The notes: a model not told the origin generated them from the letters alone. DNA of 64,000 nucleotides from Salinivirgaceae bacterium (GCA_027858775.1 JAQICA010000018.1:1-64000); one strand, 5' to 3'; positions 19,810-32,494 are shown, counted from the stretch's first letter. Numbers and translations: made by a program.

Positions 19810-21048
19810 TTGTATTTTTCCAAAAAAAAATTGCGCAAAATTAGCTCTATACTCTTTCTGATTTTAGTGATGTGGCAATGCAAAACATCGCAACAACCTG
19901 TTATTGATATCCAGGAAGCGGTGGTTGTTGACACGATTCAACCTATCAGCATAAAAACAGAAGTACAAAGCCACACAGATACGATAATCGTCGATACAAC
20001 TCCGCCAGACTTAACACCTAAACAACTGCAATTAAAAGAGTTGGAAAAATCTCTGACATTTTTCAAATTACTAAATCAAGACCAAAAGTTCAATTTAAAA
20101 TACCCCGGAAAACTTCTCAAAAGAGGCGATTCCGGTATTGCCATTATTCCCATAAAGCGCAAACTCAATCAATTGGGATTGCTGGATCAGGATAGTCTTA
20201 CTATTCATTTCGACAGCACAATGGAAGAGGCCATACAACAGTTTCAACAGATGCACAACATAACGGCAGACGGCATTCCCGGAAAAAATACTTTTCGGTT
20301 TTTAAGTTGGCCCGTAAAAAAATACATTCAATATCTTGAAGCAACCCTCAAGCGTGTTGTAAAACAACCCGACTCTCTTCCAAATACGCGAATTGAGGTG
20401 AATATTCCGGAATACATGCTGCGGTTTTACCGTAACGATACGCTCGTTCAACAATTCAGCGTAATTGTGGGGAAATATAAAAACCAAACACCGGAATTGA
20501 CATCCAAAGTTAACTACCTGGTTTTTAATCCATGCTGGACTGTACCCCACTCCATTGCTGTTAAAAAGTTTCTGCCCCGCATGCAGAAAGATTCCATGTT
20601 TTTAGACAACCGAAATATGTTTGTGTGTGTCAATGGTGTACGAACCGACCATCGTAAAATTGATTTTTCGAAATACACGCAGACAAACTTCCCGTATAAA
20701 ATTTTCCAGAACACCGATCCGGGCAATGCGCTTGGGCAGGTCAAATTTATGTTTCATAATCCGTACTCGGTATATTTACACGACACCCCATCGAAATACC
20801 TTTTCAACAAAGACTTTCGCACTTTCAGCAGTGGCTGTATTCGCGTTAATAACGCCATGATGCTGGCTCGTTTACTTTTACAAACCGACCAAAACAAAAC
20901 CAATATCCGCCGGGAATTGGCAAAAGGTTATCCTGAAAAAGTATACCTGAACCGCCCCATCCCCATCATTATTCATTACCAAACAACAAGGTACAATAGC
21001 CGTTTGGATTTGGTACAGTTTTTTTACGATTGCTACGGAAAAGAATAA
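19810..21048 (+). CDS. L,D-transpeptidase (YcbB-like) with peptidoglycan-binding domain, lipoprotein-like N-terminus
   Basis: PG-binding region IKRKLNQLGLL...AIQQFQQMHNITADGIPGKNTFRFL; YkuD-type active site YLHDTPSKYLFNKDFRTFSSGCIRVNNA. Confidence 0.92.
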   Translation: MYFSKKKLRKISSILFLILVMWQCKTSQQPVIDIQEAVVVDTIQPISIKTEVQSHTDTIIVDTTPPDLTPKQLQLKELEKSLTFFKLLNQDQKFNLKYPGKLLKRGDSGIAIIPIKRKLNQLGLLDQDSLTIHFDSTMEEAIQQFQQMHNITADGIPGKNTFRFLSWPVKKYIQYLEATLKRVVKQPDSLPNTRIEVNIPEYMLRFYRNDTLVQQFSVIVGKYKNQTPELTSKVNYLVFNPCWTVPHSIAVKKFLPRMQKDSMFLDNRNMFVCVNGVRTDHRKIDFSKYTQTNFPYKIFQNTDPGNALGQVKFMFHNPYSVYLHDTPSKYLFNKDFRTFSSGCIRVNNAMMLARLLLQTDQNKTNIRRELAKGYPEKVYLNRPIPIIIHYQTTRYNSRLDLVQFFYDCYGKE

Positions 21049-21091
21049 AAAAAGCCCACGCTGCAACAAGAACTAATCTAAAATGACGAGT

Positions 21092-21208
21092 AATTTGTAG
21101 CGATTTTCGGTTTTAGCAAAGCGAAAAATGTCCGCATAGCAGTGTTCTGTATGCATTTTTTATAAATTGCGCTTTGAAATACGGATTTTGCTCGCTACAA
21201 ATTTGTAG
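21092..21208. repeat. 12-bp inverted repeat (aatttgtagcga/tcgctacaaatt), right arm overlapping 14-bp palindrome ctacaaatttgtag
   Basis: 21092..21103 is the reverse complement of 21192..21203; 21195..21208 is self-complementary. Confidence 0.6.
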
Positions 21209-21288
21209 TAACAAGACCAAATATTTTGTAAAACCCAACCGGATGGACTCCAATGTATTTGTGAACACATCCCAAACCACATAACCAG

Positions 21289-23775
21289 ATGAAAAAGCTA
21301 TTGCACATAAGCCTAATACCACAATTGATTGTTTTTTTTGCCGGCTTTACATTTCTCATTTTCGAAATTAGTTGGAATCGTCTACTATCACTGTATTTGG
21401 GCTCAACCGTTTTTGCTTCTACACTTGTGCTGGCTACATTTATGGGCGGACTGGGAGTTGGCGGCGTTTTCTGGGGACGATTTGTCAACAAAACCACGGC
21501 TCCAAAAAACACATTGGCAATACTGTTCGCTATTATTGGTATAACCAACCTCATAAACTATTTCTTGTTCAGCCGTGGACTCGAAGGATTATACGAAACG
21601 CTTAGCAGCTCTAATTACTGGCTACGCGAAGTTGTTGTATATGGAGTATCATTTACAGCACTTATTATTTCTACCTTTTTTATGGGAGGAATATTGCCGG
21701 TTATTTCCAAAGTTATTATCCGTACGGATAAAGAAATCAGTCACCACATGGGACACATCTACGGTTTGGAAACGTTGGGCAGCGCTTTAGGCGGATTGCT
21801 TACCGGATTTGTATTTCTCGGCCAATTTGGGCAACAAGCCACAGCATTTACCGGAGTTGGTATTATGTTTCTGCTTACCTACCCGGCCTTCCGTTTTATG
21901 GCTCTGCCAAAATTACCGGAAGAAATTCAGCAAAAACAGAATCGCACACCAAATAAAAAAATGAATTACCAAAAACCAGCCGCTGTTCTTACTTTTTTAT
22001 GTGGACTATCGGTAATTGCATTACAAATAATATGGATTCGTATTTTAAAAGTCTATTTAACAAATACCAGCTACACTTTTGCACTCATTGCATCGCTAGT
22101 AATTGTGGGAATATTTTTCGGAAGTTGGTTATATAAAAAACAAGCAACAAAAAAATCAATTCCTCCTCAACGAATCACTCAAATTTTGATGCTCATGGCC
22201 GCGTTATCCATTGCAGGCCTTGTAATTCTGCTCAATTTGCCCGAAATAATGCTGATTCCCTTGCACGACCTATTTAACACACACTTCACACGTTTACTGA
22301 TTATTCCTGCAGCGGTAAGCATCATTGTAATCCTGCCTGTTTCAGCTTCTTCGGGCTATGCATTTCCTTTTGCCATTGATCTCTACACAGCTTCGGTATC
22401 GCAAATCGGAAAAAATGTAGGACGAATTATGCTTCTCAACGCCACAGGTGCCTTTTTAGGGCCGTTACTGGCTGCATTTGTACTTATTCCAACCATTGGA
22501 GCGGCACGCAGTATTTTAATCGTTGCTGCCATTCTGTTGGCAGGAATTATTTTCCTGAGAAAAACAAACCTACCAGTCTCAAAAACCCAAATTATCGTAA
22601 GCATTTCGACCATTGTATTACTGATGCTTTTCATCATTGGCAAACTCCCAATGCACATTTTACCACCATCGTTCCATGCAGAGAAAAAAGAAATTCTTTA
22701 CTATAGCGAATCCATACAGGGCACACTTGTGGTGGGCGAGGCACGTAACAACCGAAGCAGCGTAAAATCTACTTATGTAAATAATGCATCCGTTATTGGC
22801 TCCAGCTACGATGCTATTAAAGCTGTAAAAATGGTTGGTCACATGCCATTTTTTGCTGGACTTCAATGCGATAATGCCCTCATCGTAGGGTTTGGAATTG
22901 GTGTAACAACCTCGGCGGTAGCACAGCACAAGCAAATTCAGCAAATCGACTGCGTGGAGCTTATTCCCGATCTGCAAGAGGCTTCACGCTACTATAGCGG
23001 TCTAAATAACAATGTTTTAAACGACCCCCGACTAACAATTCATAGTGGCGATGGACGACACTTTTTACAAGCCACCAACAAAAAATATGATTTCATTTCG
23101 AGCGATCCCACCCACCCCGTGCTCGGATCAGGTAGCTTGTACACCAAATCGTATTTCGAACTTTATCGCAAACACCTAACACCCAACGGCATGGTAACTC
23201 AATACTTGCCGTTACACAAATTAAATAAAAACGATTTGCTCGGGTTAATAAAAACCTTTCACAGTGTTTTTCCCAACTCAGTAGTTTGGCTCGGCCACTA
23301 CCACGCCATACTGATGGGAAGTATGAACACTATTGAAATTGATTTTAATGAATGGACAAAAGAAATTGAGGTATTAGGGAAAGACCCGTATTTTTACGAC
23401 AATCCGTATCACCTTGCTGCATCATTAATATACGACAGCCAAGCTATAGAGAACTTCGATACTGACATTCCAATTAACACGGACAACCTGTCGTACGTAG
23501 AATTTTTCGATTTCAGCGTATTTAAAGAGGAAAACCTCCCCTTAAATTTGGCCTACTTAAATTTCTCCCGAAACGGTGTTTGGCGTGTATTTAAAAATGT
23601 ACCTGACGAAATGATGCTCAAACGCTTTATTGAAAGCAATAAAATAATGACCCGCGGTCTCGAAGGTATGCTTCGCAACGACAAACGGTTATTATTTAAT
23701 CAGCTGCAAAAAGCCATACGCATCAATCCGGAGAACGAAGAGCTCCCCTTTTTAATGAAACTCTATTCACGATAG
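21289..23775 (+). CDS. Polytopic membrane protein fused to a spermidine-synthase-like domain
   Basis: Many TM helices, then DNALIVGFGIGVTTSAVAQHKQIQQIDCVELIPDLQEASRYY...DPRLTIHSGDGRHFLQATNKKYDFISSDPTHPVLGSGSLYTKSYFEL. Confidence 0.85.
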   Translation: MKKLLHISLIPQLIVFFAGFTFLIFEISWNRLLSLYLGSTVFASTLVLATFMGGLGVGGVFWGRFVNKTTAPKNTLAILFAIIGITNLINYFLFSRGLEGLYETLSSSNYWLREVVVYGVSFTALIISTFFMGGILPVISKVIIRTDKEISHHMGHIYGLETLGSALGGLLTGFVFLGQFGQQATAFTGVGIMFLLTYPAFRFMALPKLPEEIQQKQNRTPNKKMNYQKPAAVLTFLCGLSVIALQIIWIRILKVYLTNTSYTFALIASLVIVGIFFGSWLYKKQATKKSIPPQRITQILMLMAALSIAGLVILLNLPEIMLIPLHDLFNTHFTRLLIIPAAVSIIVILPVSASSGYAFPFAIDLYTASVSQIGKNVGRIMLLNATGAFLGPLLAAFVLIPTIGAARSILIVAAILLAGIIFLRKTNLPVSKTQIIVSISTIVLLMLFIIGKLPMHILPPSFHAEKKEILYYSESIQGTLVVGEARNNRSSVKSTYVNNASVIGSSYDAIKAVKMVGHMPFFAGLQCDNALIVGFGIGVTTSAVAQHKQIQQIDCVELIPDLQEASRYYSGLNNNVLNDPRLTIHSGDGRHFLQATNKKYDFISSDPTHPVLGSGSLYTKSYFELYRKHLTPNGMVTQYLPLHKLNKNDLLGLIKTFHSVFPNSVVWLGHYHAILMGSMNTIEIDFNEWTKEIEVLGKDPYFYDNPYHLAASLIYDSQAIENFDTDIPINTDNLSYVEFFDFSVFKEENLPLNLAYLNFSRNGVWRVFKNVPDEMMLKRFIESNKIMTRGLEGMLRNDKRLLFNQLQKAIRINPENEELPFLMKLYSR

Positions 23776-23916
23776 TATACAGGAGGAAGTTGCAAGTGCA
23801 AAGGGGGAAGAAAATTTCAGAAATTACGTTATTCTGGAAGTGACAGTATTACGCACAATAAAAAGATGCGCGTTTTCGCAGGTGCTGGAAACAAATATTT
23901 GAGAAGGCTATATTTT

Positions 23917-25734
23917 TTAGCTCAAATCAGCGCCGGTTTCTTCAGCAATAGACATCAACGCCATAGATGGCGATTCTATAAACGGACCAATTTTCAGCTT
24001 ATCCCAATTTTCATTAATCTTATCAATCACCTCTTGTTTCATTACGACTAAATCGGGCCAGGCTCTTACAAATCCTTTGCGTCCGTGCTTTCTAAATCCA
24101 TCAACACAAACGATATTATTTACCCTCTGCACATCACGAACAGCATCGGTATTCCCCATGATATACCATGCCAGAGTGTAAAAATTTAGTTGTTTTAATC
24201 CGGATTCAACAAAAAAGATCCAACAAGTTTCATCATGAATTCGTGATTTGATTCGATCCATATCAGCCTCAAAGTCATTGGAGTACACGAATGCAACTCC
24301 AGGTTGAAGCAGCACCATTTCAACACCTTCAATTGGCTTGCTCAACAACTGAGACTCTTTTTGAGAAGATACTGATTTCTTCCTTGTGGCATCGATGCAT
24401 AGTTTACCCCCAACGGACTGCCTGTCACTTGCATGGTCGAGAATATCGAGTGGTCCTTTGGAGAATAGTGTATCGGCTTGTACATTGCAGTTTTGTAATA
24501 CTGCTTCCAAAACTTCGGTATAATCGCGAATATTGACATCAGTATCAACCACGATGATGTATTTTGTAAACATCATTTGTCCGGCTCCCCACAAAGCATT
24601 AGCAATTTTAAAAGCCTGCCCTTCATATTGGATGTCTGCCGAGGCTATTACTAAATTGTGAACAACACCGGCTACAGGCATGTGCATGTCTGTAACGTCG
24701 GGAGCTATTCCCATTTGAAGAGGTTTTAGAAACAAATGCTCCGATATTTTCCCAAGAAAAGCATCCTCCATTGGAGGCACCCCAACAATTGTAGCTGGAT
24801 AAATGGCATTTTTACGGTTAGTGATACAGGTAACATGGAATTTTGGGTAGTAATCGGCTAACGAATAAAACCCGGTATGATCGCCGAAAGGCCCTTCAAA
24901 GATCATTTCCTCAGCGGTATCGATATAACCTTCAATTACAATATCGGCATCGGATGGCACATATAAATCGTTGGTAACACATTTAACCAACTCTACTGGC
25001 TTTTGCCGAATGAATCCGGCTAAAATATATTCATCAAAATGATCCGGCATGGGGGCAGTGGCTACATAGGTATAAACCGGATCGCCTCCCAAAATTACAC
25101 TTACCGGCATGCGCTTACCCATTTTCTTATATTCTGAATAATGCCGGGCTCCAACCTTGTGCTTATGCCAATGCATACCCGTTGTATTATCAGACAACTG
25201 TTGCATTCTGTACATTCCAACGTTGCGTTCCCCAGTGCTAGGGTCTACCGTATGAACTACCGGGAGTGTAACAAATTTTCCTCCATCGTATGGCCAGCAT
25301 TTTAAAATTGGAAGGTTATTCAAATTGGGTTGCTGATCGATATGGAACTGACATTCTCCTTTCTTTTTGGACTGCCTGGGCATAAACCGTGCAATAGAAG
25401 CCAACTGAGGAAGAAGCTTGAGTTTATTAACCAGGCCTTTGGGCTTCTCTTTAAAACGCTCAAATATTTGAGTTATTCTTCTTGAAAATTCACGTTCATC
25501 GTTAATTCCCAAGGCCATATTAATCCTTGTGTCATTACCGTATGCATTGATTAAAAGCGGAAAAGAAGTCCCTGTATTTTTAAAAAGCAAAGCTTTTCCT
25601 CCATCCGGACTTTTGCTAAAACGATCTGCAATTTCAGTAATTTCTAAATCGGTGCTCACATGCTGATCAATTTCGATTAGTTCATTATCAAAAATCAGAT
25701 CATCAGTAAAACGTCCAAGGCCTCTATAACTCAT
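23917..25734 (-). CDS. UbiD-family decarboxylase
   Basis: UbiD-like motifs GMYRMQQLSDNTTGMHWHKHKVGARHY, EGPFGDHTGFYS, MPVAGVVHNLVIAS; start set at MSYRGLGRFTDDL (25734) instead of 25761. Confidence 0.85.
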   Translation of the reverse strand: MSYRGLGRFTDDLIFDNELIEIDQHVSTDLEITEIADRFSKSPDGGKALLFKNTGTSFPLLINAYGNDTRINMALGINDEREFSRRITQIFERFKEKPKGLVNKLKLLPQLASIARFMPRQSKKKGECQFHIDQQPNLNNLPILKCWPYDGGKFVTLPVVHTVDPSTGERNVGMYRMQQLSDNTTGMHWHKHKVGARHYSEYKKMGKRMPVSVILGGDPVYTYVATAPMPDHFDEYILAGFIRQKPVELVKCVTNDLYVPSDADIVIEGYIDTAEEMIFEGPFGDHTGFYSLADYYPKFHVTCITNRKNAIYPATIVGVPPMEDAFLGKISEHLFLKPLQMGIAPDVTDMHMPVAGVVHNLVIASADIQYEGQAFKIANALWGAGQMMFTKYIIVVDTDVNIRDYTEVLEAVLQNCNVQADTLFSKGPLDILDHASDRQSVGGKLCIDATRKKSVSSQKESQLLSKPIEGVEMVLLQPGVAFVYSNDFEADMDRIKSRIHDETCWIFFVESGLKQLNFYTLAWYIMGNTDAVRDVQRVNNIVCVDGFRKHGRKGFVRAWPDLVVMKQEVIDKINENWDKLKIGPFIESPSMALMSIAEETGADLS

Positions 25735-25793
25735 ATTACCGGGTATAAAAAAGCTTGGCATATTGAATATGCCAAGCTCGATAAAACTACAAA

Positions 25794-27092
<1,299 letters not shown>

Positions 27093-27103
27093 TTAATTAT
27101 TAC

Positions 27104-27141
27104 AAAAAAAGAAAGGGATAAAGTTAATTCTTTATCCCTTT
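27104..27141 (-). terminator. Intrinsic terminator between rplQ and eno
   Basis: Perfect 12-bp stem aaagggataaag / ctttatcccttt (6-nt loop); T run on the minus strand (revcomp of aaaaaaag). Confidence 0.85.
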
Positions 27142-27164
27142 TTAACATAAATTTATAATGAAAT

Positions 27165-27701
27165 TTATTTTTCAGCATCAGTAGCGTTCTGGTCTTCAGA
27201 ACTATCTGCTTTTTTTGCCGTTGGTTCCTTTGCTGTAGCGTTGTCGGCTGTTTGTGCGGTAGCAGTTTCAGTGGTTTTTTTCTTACCTCTTCTTCTACGT
27301 GATGATTTTCCGCTGCTTTCCTTGGTATCTTTAAGCATGTTTTCGTTATAATCAACAAGCTCAATAATACACATTTCAGCGTTATCGCCCATACGATTAC
27401 CTAATTTAAGTATTCGTGTGTATCCACCGGGGCGATCTCCCACTTTAACAGCAACGTCGCGAAATAATTCCGATACGCTGTCTTTATTCTGAAGGTAGCT
27501 AAATACAACCCTTCTTGAATGTGTAGAATCCACTTTAGATTTTGTAATTAGTGGTTCCACGTATGTACGCAGCGCTTTGGCTTTCGCTAAAGTCGTTTTA
27601 ATTCTTTTGTGAAGAATAAGCGACGACGCCATATTTGATAACATGGCAGCTCGGTGTCCATGTTTACGTCCTAAATGGTTAAATTTTTTATTGTGTCTCA
27701 T
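27165..27701 (-). CDS. rplQ: Ribosomal protein L17 with low-complexity C-terminal tail
   Basis: [45 protein letters not shown]; start MRHNKK at 27701 avoids overlap with rpoA. Confidence 0.96.
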   Translation of the reverse strand: MRHNKKFNHLGRKHGHRAAMLSNMASSLILHKRIKTTLAKAKALRTYVEPLITKSKVDSTHSRRVVFSYLQNKDSVSELFRDVAVKVGDRPGGYTRILKLGNRMGDNAEMCIIELVDYNENMLKDTKESSGKSSRRRRGKKKTTETATAQTADNATAKEPTAKKADSSEDQNATDAEK

Positions 27702-27702
27702 C

Positions 27703-28698
27703 TTAACTGTCCTTGTCAAGTTTATACTTACCTATATCCATTCCAAAGTTCAGGCTCATATTAGTGAGCAACTCTTCCAACTCAGTAAGAGATTTTTTTC
27801 CGAAGTTACGGAATTTCAATAAGTCATTTTTATTATACACCACAAGATCGCCTAATGTTTCTACGTCTGCAGCCTTAAGGCAATTTAATGCTCTTACTGA
27901 CAGGTCGAGATCTACAAGTTTCGTTTTAAGAAGTTGTCTGGTGTGCAGAACTTCTTCATCGAACTCTTCATTTCCATAATCATCGTCATTGTCCAATGTA
28001 ATTTTTTCATCAGAAAACAACATGAAGTGGTAAATAAGAATTTTAGCAGCCTCTTTTAGTGCGTCTTTTGGGTGAATAGAACCGTCTGTTGTAATTTCAA
28101 AGATTAATTTTTCATAATCGGTTTTTTGCTCTACTCTGTAATTTTCAATTTCGTACTTCACGTTTTTAATAGGCGTGAAAATTGAATCGGTAGCAATAAC
28201 ACCAATTGGATTATCTTCTTTAAAATTCTCATCGGCAGGAACATACCCTCTTCCTTTTTCTACTGTCAAATCTATTTGTAGCTTGACGTCAGATTCCATC
28301 TCACAAATAACCAAATCTTTATTAAGTACCTCAAATCCCGATAGGTATTTGTTCATTTCACCTGCCACAAACTTATTTTGGCCGTTGATGACAACCGTTA
28401 CTTTCTCGTTTTCCTGATCTTCTGCAATTCGTTTAAAACGAACTTGCTTCAGGTTTAATACGATATCAGTTACATCTTGTATTACACCGGTTATTGAGGA
28501 AAACTCATGATCCACTCCCTCGAATTTAACGGATGTAATAGCAAACCCCTCGAGAGAGGCCAATAAGATTCGGCGTAATGCATTTCCAATAGTCATACCA
28601 TACCCCGGCTCTAACGGACGAAATTCAAACTTTCCGAATGAATCGTCGGCCTCTAACATGATGACTTTGTCTGGCTTTTGAAAAGCTAAAATGGCCAT
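27703..28698 (-). CDS. rpoA: RNA polymerase subunit alpha
   Basis: [47 protein letters not shown]-terminal domain [19 protein letters not shown]. Confidence 0.98.
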   Translation of the reverse strand: MAILAFQKPDKVIMLEADDSFGKFEFRPLEPGYGMTIGNALRRILLASLEGFAITSVKFEGVDHEFSSITGVIQDVTDIVLNLKQVRFKRIAEDQENEKVTVVINGQNKFVAGEMNKYLSGFEVLNKDLVICEMESDVKLQIDLTVEKGRGYVPADENFKEDNPIGVIATDSIFTPIKNVKYEIENYRVEQKTDYEKLIFEITTDGSIHPKDALKEAAKILIYHFMLFSDEKITLDNDDDYGNEEFDEEVLHTRQLLKTKLVDLDLSVRALNCLKAADVETLGDLVVYNKNDLLKFRNFGKKSLTELEELLTNMSLNFGMDIGKYKLDKDS

Positions 28699-28709
28699 AA
28701 ATAAATGTT

Positions 28710-29318
28710 TTACTTAGAATACAATTCAACGATTAACTGTTCTTTAATGTTTTCAGGAATTTCTTCACGTTCAGGAATGTTTGTAAATTTTCCTGTTTTT
28801 GTGTCCTGATCCCACTCTAACCATGCGTATCTGTTTGCACGATTGGTAGCCAAAGCAGTGTTAATCACTTCTAACGATTTTGATTTTTCCCTTACACCCA
28901 CTACATCACCTTGTTTCACTTGATACGAAGGAATGTTAACAACATTGCCATTAACTGTAATGTGGCGGTGGCCAACAATTTGTCGTGCCCCAGCTCTGGT
29001 AGGAGAAATTCCAAGGCGATAAACTACATTATCAAGCCTTGCTTCGAGCAACTGAAGCAATTCCACACCTGTAACACCTTTACTTCTATCGGCTTTTTTA
29101 AACAAGTTTCGGAATTGTCTTTCCAATACACCATAGGTGTATTTTGCCTTTTGTTTTTCTGCTAATTGCAAGCCGTACTCCGACTGTTTCTTTCTCTTTC
29201 GTGAGGATCCATGCTCTCCAGGAGGATAATTCTTTCTTTCAAGATATTTATCCGGTCCAAAGATAGGTTCTCCGAATTTGCGTGCAATTTTTGTTTTTGG
29301 TCCAGTATATTTTGCCAT
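28710..29318 (-). CDS. rpsD: Ribosomal protein S4
   Basis: [45 protein letters not shown]. Confidence 0.97.
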   Translation of the reverse strand: MAKYTGPKTKIARKFGEPIFGPDKYLERKNYPPGEHGSSRKRKKQSEYGLQLAEKQKAKYTYGVLERQFRNLFKKADRSKGVTGVELLQLLEARLDNVVYRLGISPTRAGARQIVGHRHITVNGNVVNIPSYQVKQGDVVGVREKSKSLEVINTALATNRANRYAWLEWDQDTKTGKFTNIPEREEIPENIKEQLIVELYSK

Positions 29319-29343
29319 TTCTTTTTTCTTTTACACTCAACAA

Positions 29344-29733
29344 TTATACTCTTCTACGTTTAGGAGGTCTGCATCCATTATGCGGTAGTGGTGTTTTGTC
29401 GATAATTTCTGTAACAACAATACCTTCATTATGCAGTGTGCGAATAGAAGATTCTCTACCTGCACCCGGTCCTTTAACATACACTTTCACTTTGCGCAAA
29501 CCAGCATCTCTAGCAATTTTAGCGCAATCGGCAGCAGCTGTTTGAGCTGCATACGGAGTGTTTTTCTTAGAACCTTTGAATCCCATCTTACCTGCAGATG
29601 ACCAGCTAATAACCTGACCATCCATATTGGTAAGCGTCACTATGATGTTGTTGAAGGATGAATGAATAAATGCCATTCCAATAGCCTCCACTTTAACAAC
29701 ACGCTTCTTACTTGTTTTAGACTTCTGTGCCAT
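29344..29733 (-). CDS. rpsK: Ribosomal protein S11
   Basis: [43 protein letters not shown] ... [18 protein letters not shown]. Confidence 0.98.
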   Translation of the reverse strand: MAQKSKTSKKRVVKVEAIGMAFIHSSFNNIIVTLTNMDGQVISWSSAGKMGFKGSKKNTPYAAQTAAADCAKIARDAGLRKVKVYVKGPGAGRESSIRTLHNEGIVVTEIIDKTPLPHNGCRPPKRRRV

Positions 29734-29744
29734 ATTCTATCCTC

Positions 29745-30122
29745 CTATTTGGTAGCTTTCTTTTTGTTCGCAACTGTTTTACGCTTTCCTTTGCGCGTAC
29801 GGGCATTATTTTGTGTTTTCTGCCCGCGTACAGGTAACCCTGTTCTGTGACGAATACCTCTATAACTAGCGATATCCATCAAGCGCTTGATGTTCATCTG
29901 AACCATTGAGCGCAATTCTCCTTCCAGAGTGTACTGTTCGTTGATCACAGAACGAAGCGATGCTATTTGTTCATCGGTCCAGTCTTTAACTTTTGTATCT
30001 TCATCTACTTTGGCTTTTTTGAGAATTTCCTGTGCAGTACTTTTTCCAATGCCGTAGATATATGTTAAGCCAATAACACCTCTTTTATTTTTCGGTAAAT
30101 CAACCCCAACTATACGTGCCAT
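29745..30122 (-). CDS. rpsM: Ribosomal protein S13
   Basis: [26 protein letters not shown]...[30 protein letters not shown]. Confidence 0.98.
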   Translation of the reverse strand: MARIVGVDLPKNKRGVIGLTYIYGIGKSTAQEILKKAKVDEDTKVKDWTDEQIASLRSVINEQYTLEGELRSMVQMNIKRLMDIASYRGIRHRTGLPVRGQKTQNNARTRKGKRKTVANKKKATK

Positions 30123-30153
30123 AAATTATTGCTTTAATTGAGTTAAGTTTTAA

Positions 30154-30270
30154 TTATCCCTGACGTTGTTTAAACTTGGGATTTTTTTTATCGATTACGT
30201 AAAGACGTCCTTTCCGACGTACAATCTTACTGGTTGAACTACGCTTTTTTACTGATGTTCTTACTTTCAT
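30154..30270 (-). CDS. rpmJ: Ribosomal protein L36, Cys-lacking (C-) form
   Basis: Below the ORF-track size cutoff. Translation [38 protein letters not shown]; canonical position between infA and rpsM. Confidence 0.96.
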   Translation of the reverse strand: MKVRTSVKKRSSTSKIVRRKGRLYVIDKKNPKFKQRQG

Positions 30271-30275
30271 TTCAA

Positions 30276-30497
30276 TTAGTTTTTGTATCGAAAAGTAATT
30301 CGACCTTTGGTTAAATCATAAGGCGACATTTCAACCTTCACTCTATCACCTGGTAAAATTTTAATATAATGCATTCTCATCTTACCACTAATATGAGCTG
30401 TAATGACGTGACCATTTTCTAATTCTACACGAAACATTGCGTTCGACAGTGCTTCAATTATTGATCCGTCTTGTTCTATTGATGGTTGTTTAGCCAT
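30276..30497 (-). CDS. infA: Translation initiation factor IF-1
   Basis: [72 protein letters not shown]. Confidence 0.98.
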   Translation of the reverse strand: MAKQPSIEQDGSIIEALSNAMFRVELENGHVITAHISGKMRMHYIKILPGDRVKVEMSPYDLTKGRITFRYKN

Positions 30498-30508
30498 AAA
30501 TCTCTCTT

Positions 30509-31840
30509 TTAAATAACTGATCTTTTGCCTTTAATGCGTCCAGATTTTAATAAGCCATCATAATGCCTCATTAACAAATGACTTTCAATTTGTTGTAACG
30601 TATCGAGTACAACTCCTACCATAATTAACAGAGAGGTACCTCCGAAAAAGTTGGCAAACTGATTATTTACTCCTGCTAATACTGCGATTGCGGGTAAAAT
30701 AGCGACAATAGCCAGGAATATTGATCCCGGAAGCGTAATTCTCGACATAATGGTATCGATAAATTCTACTGTTTTTTTGCCTGGTTTCACCCCTGGGATA
30801 AAACCACCGTTCTTTTTCATATCATCTGCCATCTGTTTAGGATTAATGGTAATGGCCGTATAGAAGTACGTAAAACCAATAATCAACAATCCAAATGTTA
30901 TGTTGTACAACAAACTTGTGTAATCTGAAAAGGCTGATGCTATACTTCCCAGACTATCACTCTCTGCGAAACCTACTAATACAACTGGCACAAACATAAG
31001 TGCTTGTGCAAATATAATAGGCATTACTCCACTTGCGTTAACTTTTAGCGGGATGTACTGACGCACACCTCCGTATTGTTTATTACCGACAATGCGCTTT
31101 GCGTACTGTACGGGTATCTTGCGTGTTCCCTGCACCAATAAAATGGTTAGCAACACAATAACTCCCAGCATAATCATCTCAACCAGGAACATAACTAATC
31201 CACCACCTTGCTCTTCAATTCGTGATACAAACTCCGCTGCTAAAGCAAATGGCAATCGAGCGATAATTCCAATCATAATGAGGAGGGAAATACCATTTCC
31301 AATACCCCGATCGGTAATTTTTTCGCCTAACCACATAACAAACATTGTGCCAGCAGTAAGTATTATGATAGAAGAGATAGTAAAGTACGTTCCACCAAAC
31401 ATAAATGCTGAGGGCGGTAACTGGGCATGCAAGTTTGCAATATAGCCAGGAGCTTGAAGTAAAAGAATGATAACCGTTAGATACCTGGTAATTTGGTTAA
31501 TCTTTCTTCTACCGCTTTCGCCTTCACGTTGCAGTCTTTGGAAATATGGAATAGCCATACCCAATAACTGTATAACGATTGAGGCAGAGATATAGGGCAT
31601 AATCCCTAACGCAAATATCGAAGCATTAGAGAATGCACCACCGGAGAACATGTCCAGCAACCCCATAACACCGCTGGAAGTTTGTTCTTGTAAATTCCCC
31701 AGCTGATTTGGATCAACTCCCGGAATTACAACATGAGCCCCTAAGCGATACACAAGCAAAAGACCTAATGTTGTGAGGATGCGATTACGCAACTCCTCGA
31801 TTTTCCAAATGTTTTTGATTGTATCTATAAAACGTTTCAT
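30509..31840 (-). CDS. secY: Preprotein translocase subunit SecY
   Basis: Ten-TM protein; [63 protein letters not shown]. Confidence 0.98.
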   Translation of the reverse strand: MKRFIDTIKNIWKIEELRNRILTTLGLLLVYRLGAHVVIPGVDPNQLGNLQEQTSSGVMGLLDMFSGGAFSNASIFALGIMPYISASIVIQLLGMAIPYFQRLQREGESGRRKINQITRYLTVIILLLQAPGYIANLHAQLPPSAFMFGGTYFTISSIIILTAGTMFVMWLGEKITDRGIGNGISLLIMIGIIARLPFALAAEFVSRIEEQGGGLVMFLVEMIMLGVIVLLTILLVQGTRKIPVQYAKRIVGNKQYGGVRQYIPLKVNASGVMPIIFAQALMFVPVVLVGFAESDSLGSIASAFSDYTSLLYNITFGLLIIGFTYFYTAITINPKQMADDMKKNGGFIPGVKPGKKTVEFIDTIMSRITLPGSIFLAIVAILPAIAVLAGVNNQFANFFGGTSLLIMVGVVLDTLQQIESHLLMRHYDGLLKSGRIKGKRSVI

Positions 31841-31843
31841 TCA

Positions 31844-32287
31844 TCAAATTTTTTCTGCGGTTCCTTCTAGTGCTTCGATTGCCTCTTTAGCTGATTTTGA
31901 AAAAGCATCTGCTTTAACAGTAAGTTTTTTTGTCAAACTTCCATTACCAAGAATTTTCACGAGTTCATTTTTTGTAATGATTCCTTTACTTAGGAATAAA
32001 TCGCGATCTATAGTAGTTACATTCAACTTTTCAGCCATTTCCTCAAGGGTATCCAGGTTAACTGGTTTGTAGGCTACTCTACTTCTATTGTGAAAACCAA
32101 ACTTAGGTACACGTCTTTGTAGAGGCATTTGACCACCTTCAAAACCTATTTTCTTTGAATATCCTGAACGAGACTTTGCGCCTTTGTGACCACGCGCGGC
32201 AGTATCGCCACTTCCAGAGCCTTCACCTCTTCCAAGTCGCTTGCTTATTTTGCTTTTTTCTGCCGGTTTCAGGTTACTTAAATCCAT
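31844..32287 (-). CDS. rplO: Ribosomal protein L15
   Basis: MDLSNLKPAEKSKISKRLGRGEGSGSGDTAARGHKGAKSRSG. Confidence 0.97.
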   Translation of the reverse strand: MDLSNLKPAEKSKISKRLGRGEGSGSGDTAARGHKGAKSRSGYSKKIGFEGGQMPLQRRVPKFGFHNRSRVAYKPVNLDTLEEMAEKLNVTTIDRDLFLSKGIITKNELVKILGNGSLTKKLTVKADAFSKSAKEAIEALEGTAEKI

Positions 32288-32298
32288 ATCAATAATTT

Positions 32299-32481
32299 TT
32301 AATTGATTTCTTCTACTATTACCAAGTGCTCTACTTTTTTAATCATTCCCCGCACTACATTGTTGTCTTCTTGTTCAACAGTGTGGCGGATCCGTTTCAG
32401 CCCTAGTGCCTCAACTGTAAGTTTTTGCCTTTTAGTAGAGCCAATGATACTGCGTATCTGTGTTATTTTTAATTTCGCCAT
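32299..32481 (-). CDS. rpmD: Ribosomal protein L30
   Basis: MAKLKITQIRSIIGSTKRQKLTVEALGLKRIRHTVEQEDNNVVRGMIKKVEHLV; start moved to the internal M at 32481. Confidence 0.95.
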   Translation of the reverse strand: MAKLKITQIRSIIGSTKRQKLTVEALGLKRIRHTVEQEDNNVVRGMIKKVEHLVIVEEIN

Positions 32482-32494
32482 GATTTGTAGATTT

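Noticed and set aside
23866-24051. 61-aa plus-strand ORF over the ubiD 3' end
   Set aside because: Mostly antisense to the UbiD-family gene; no support.
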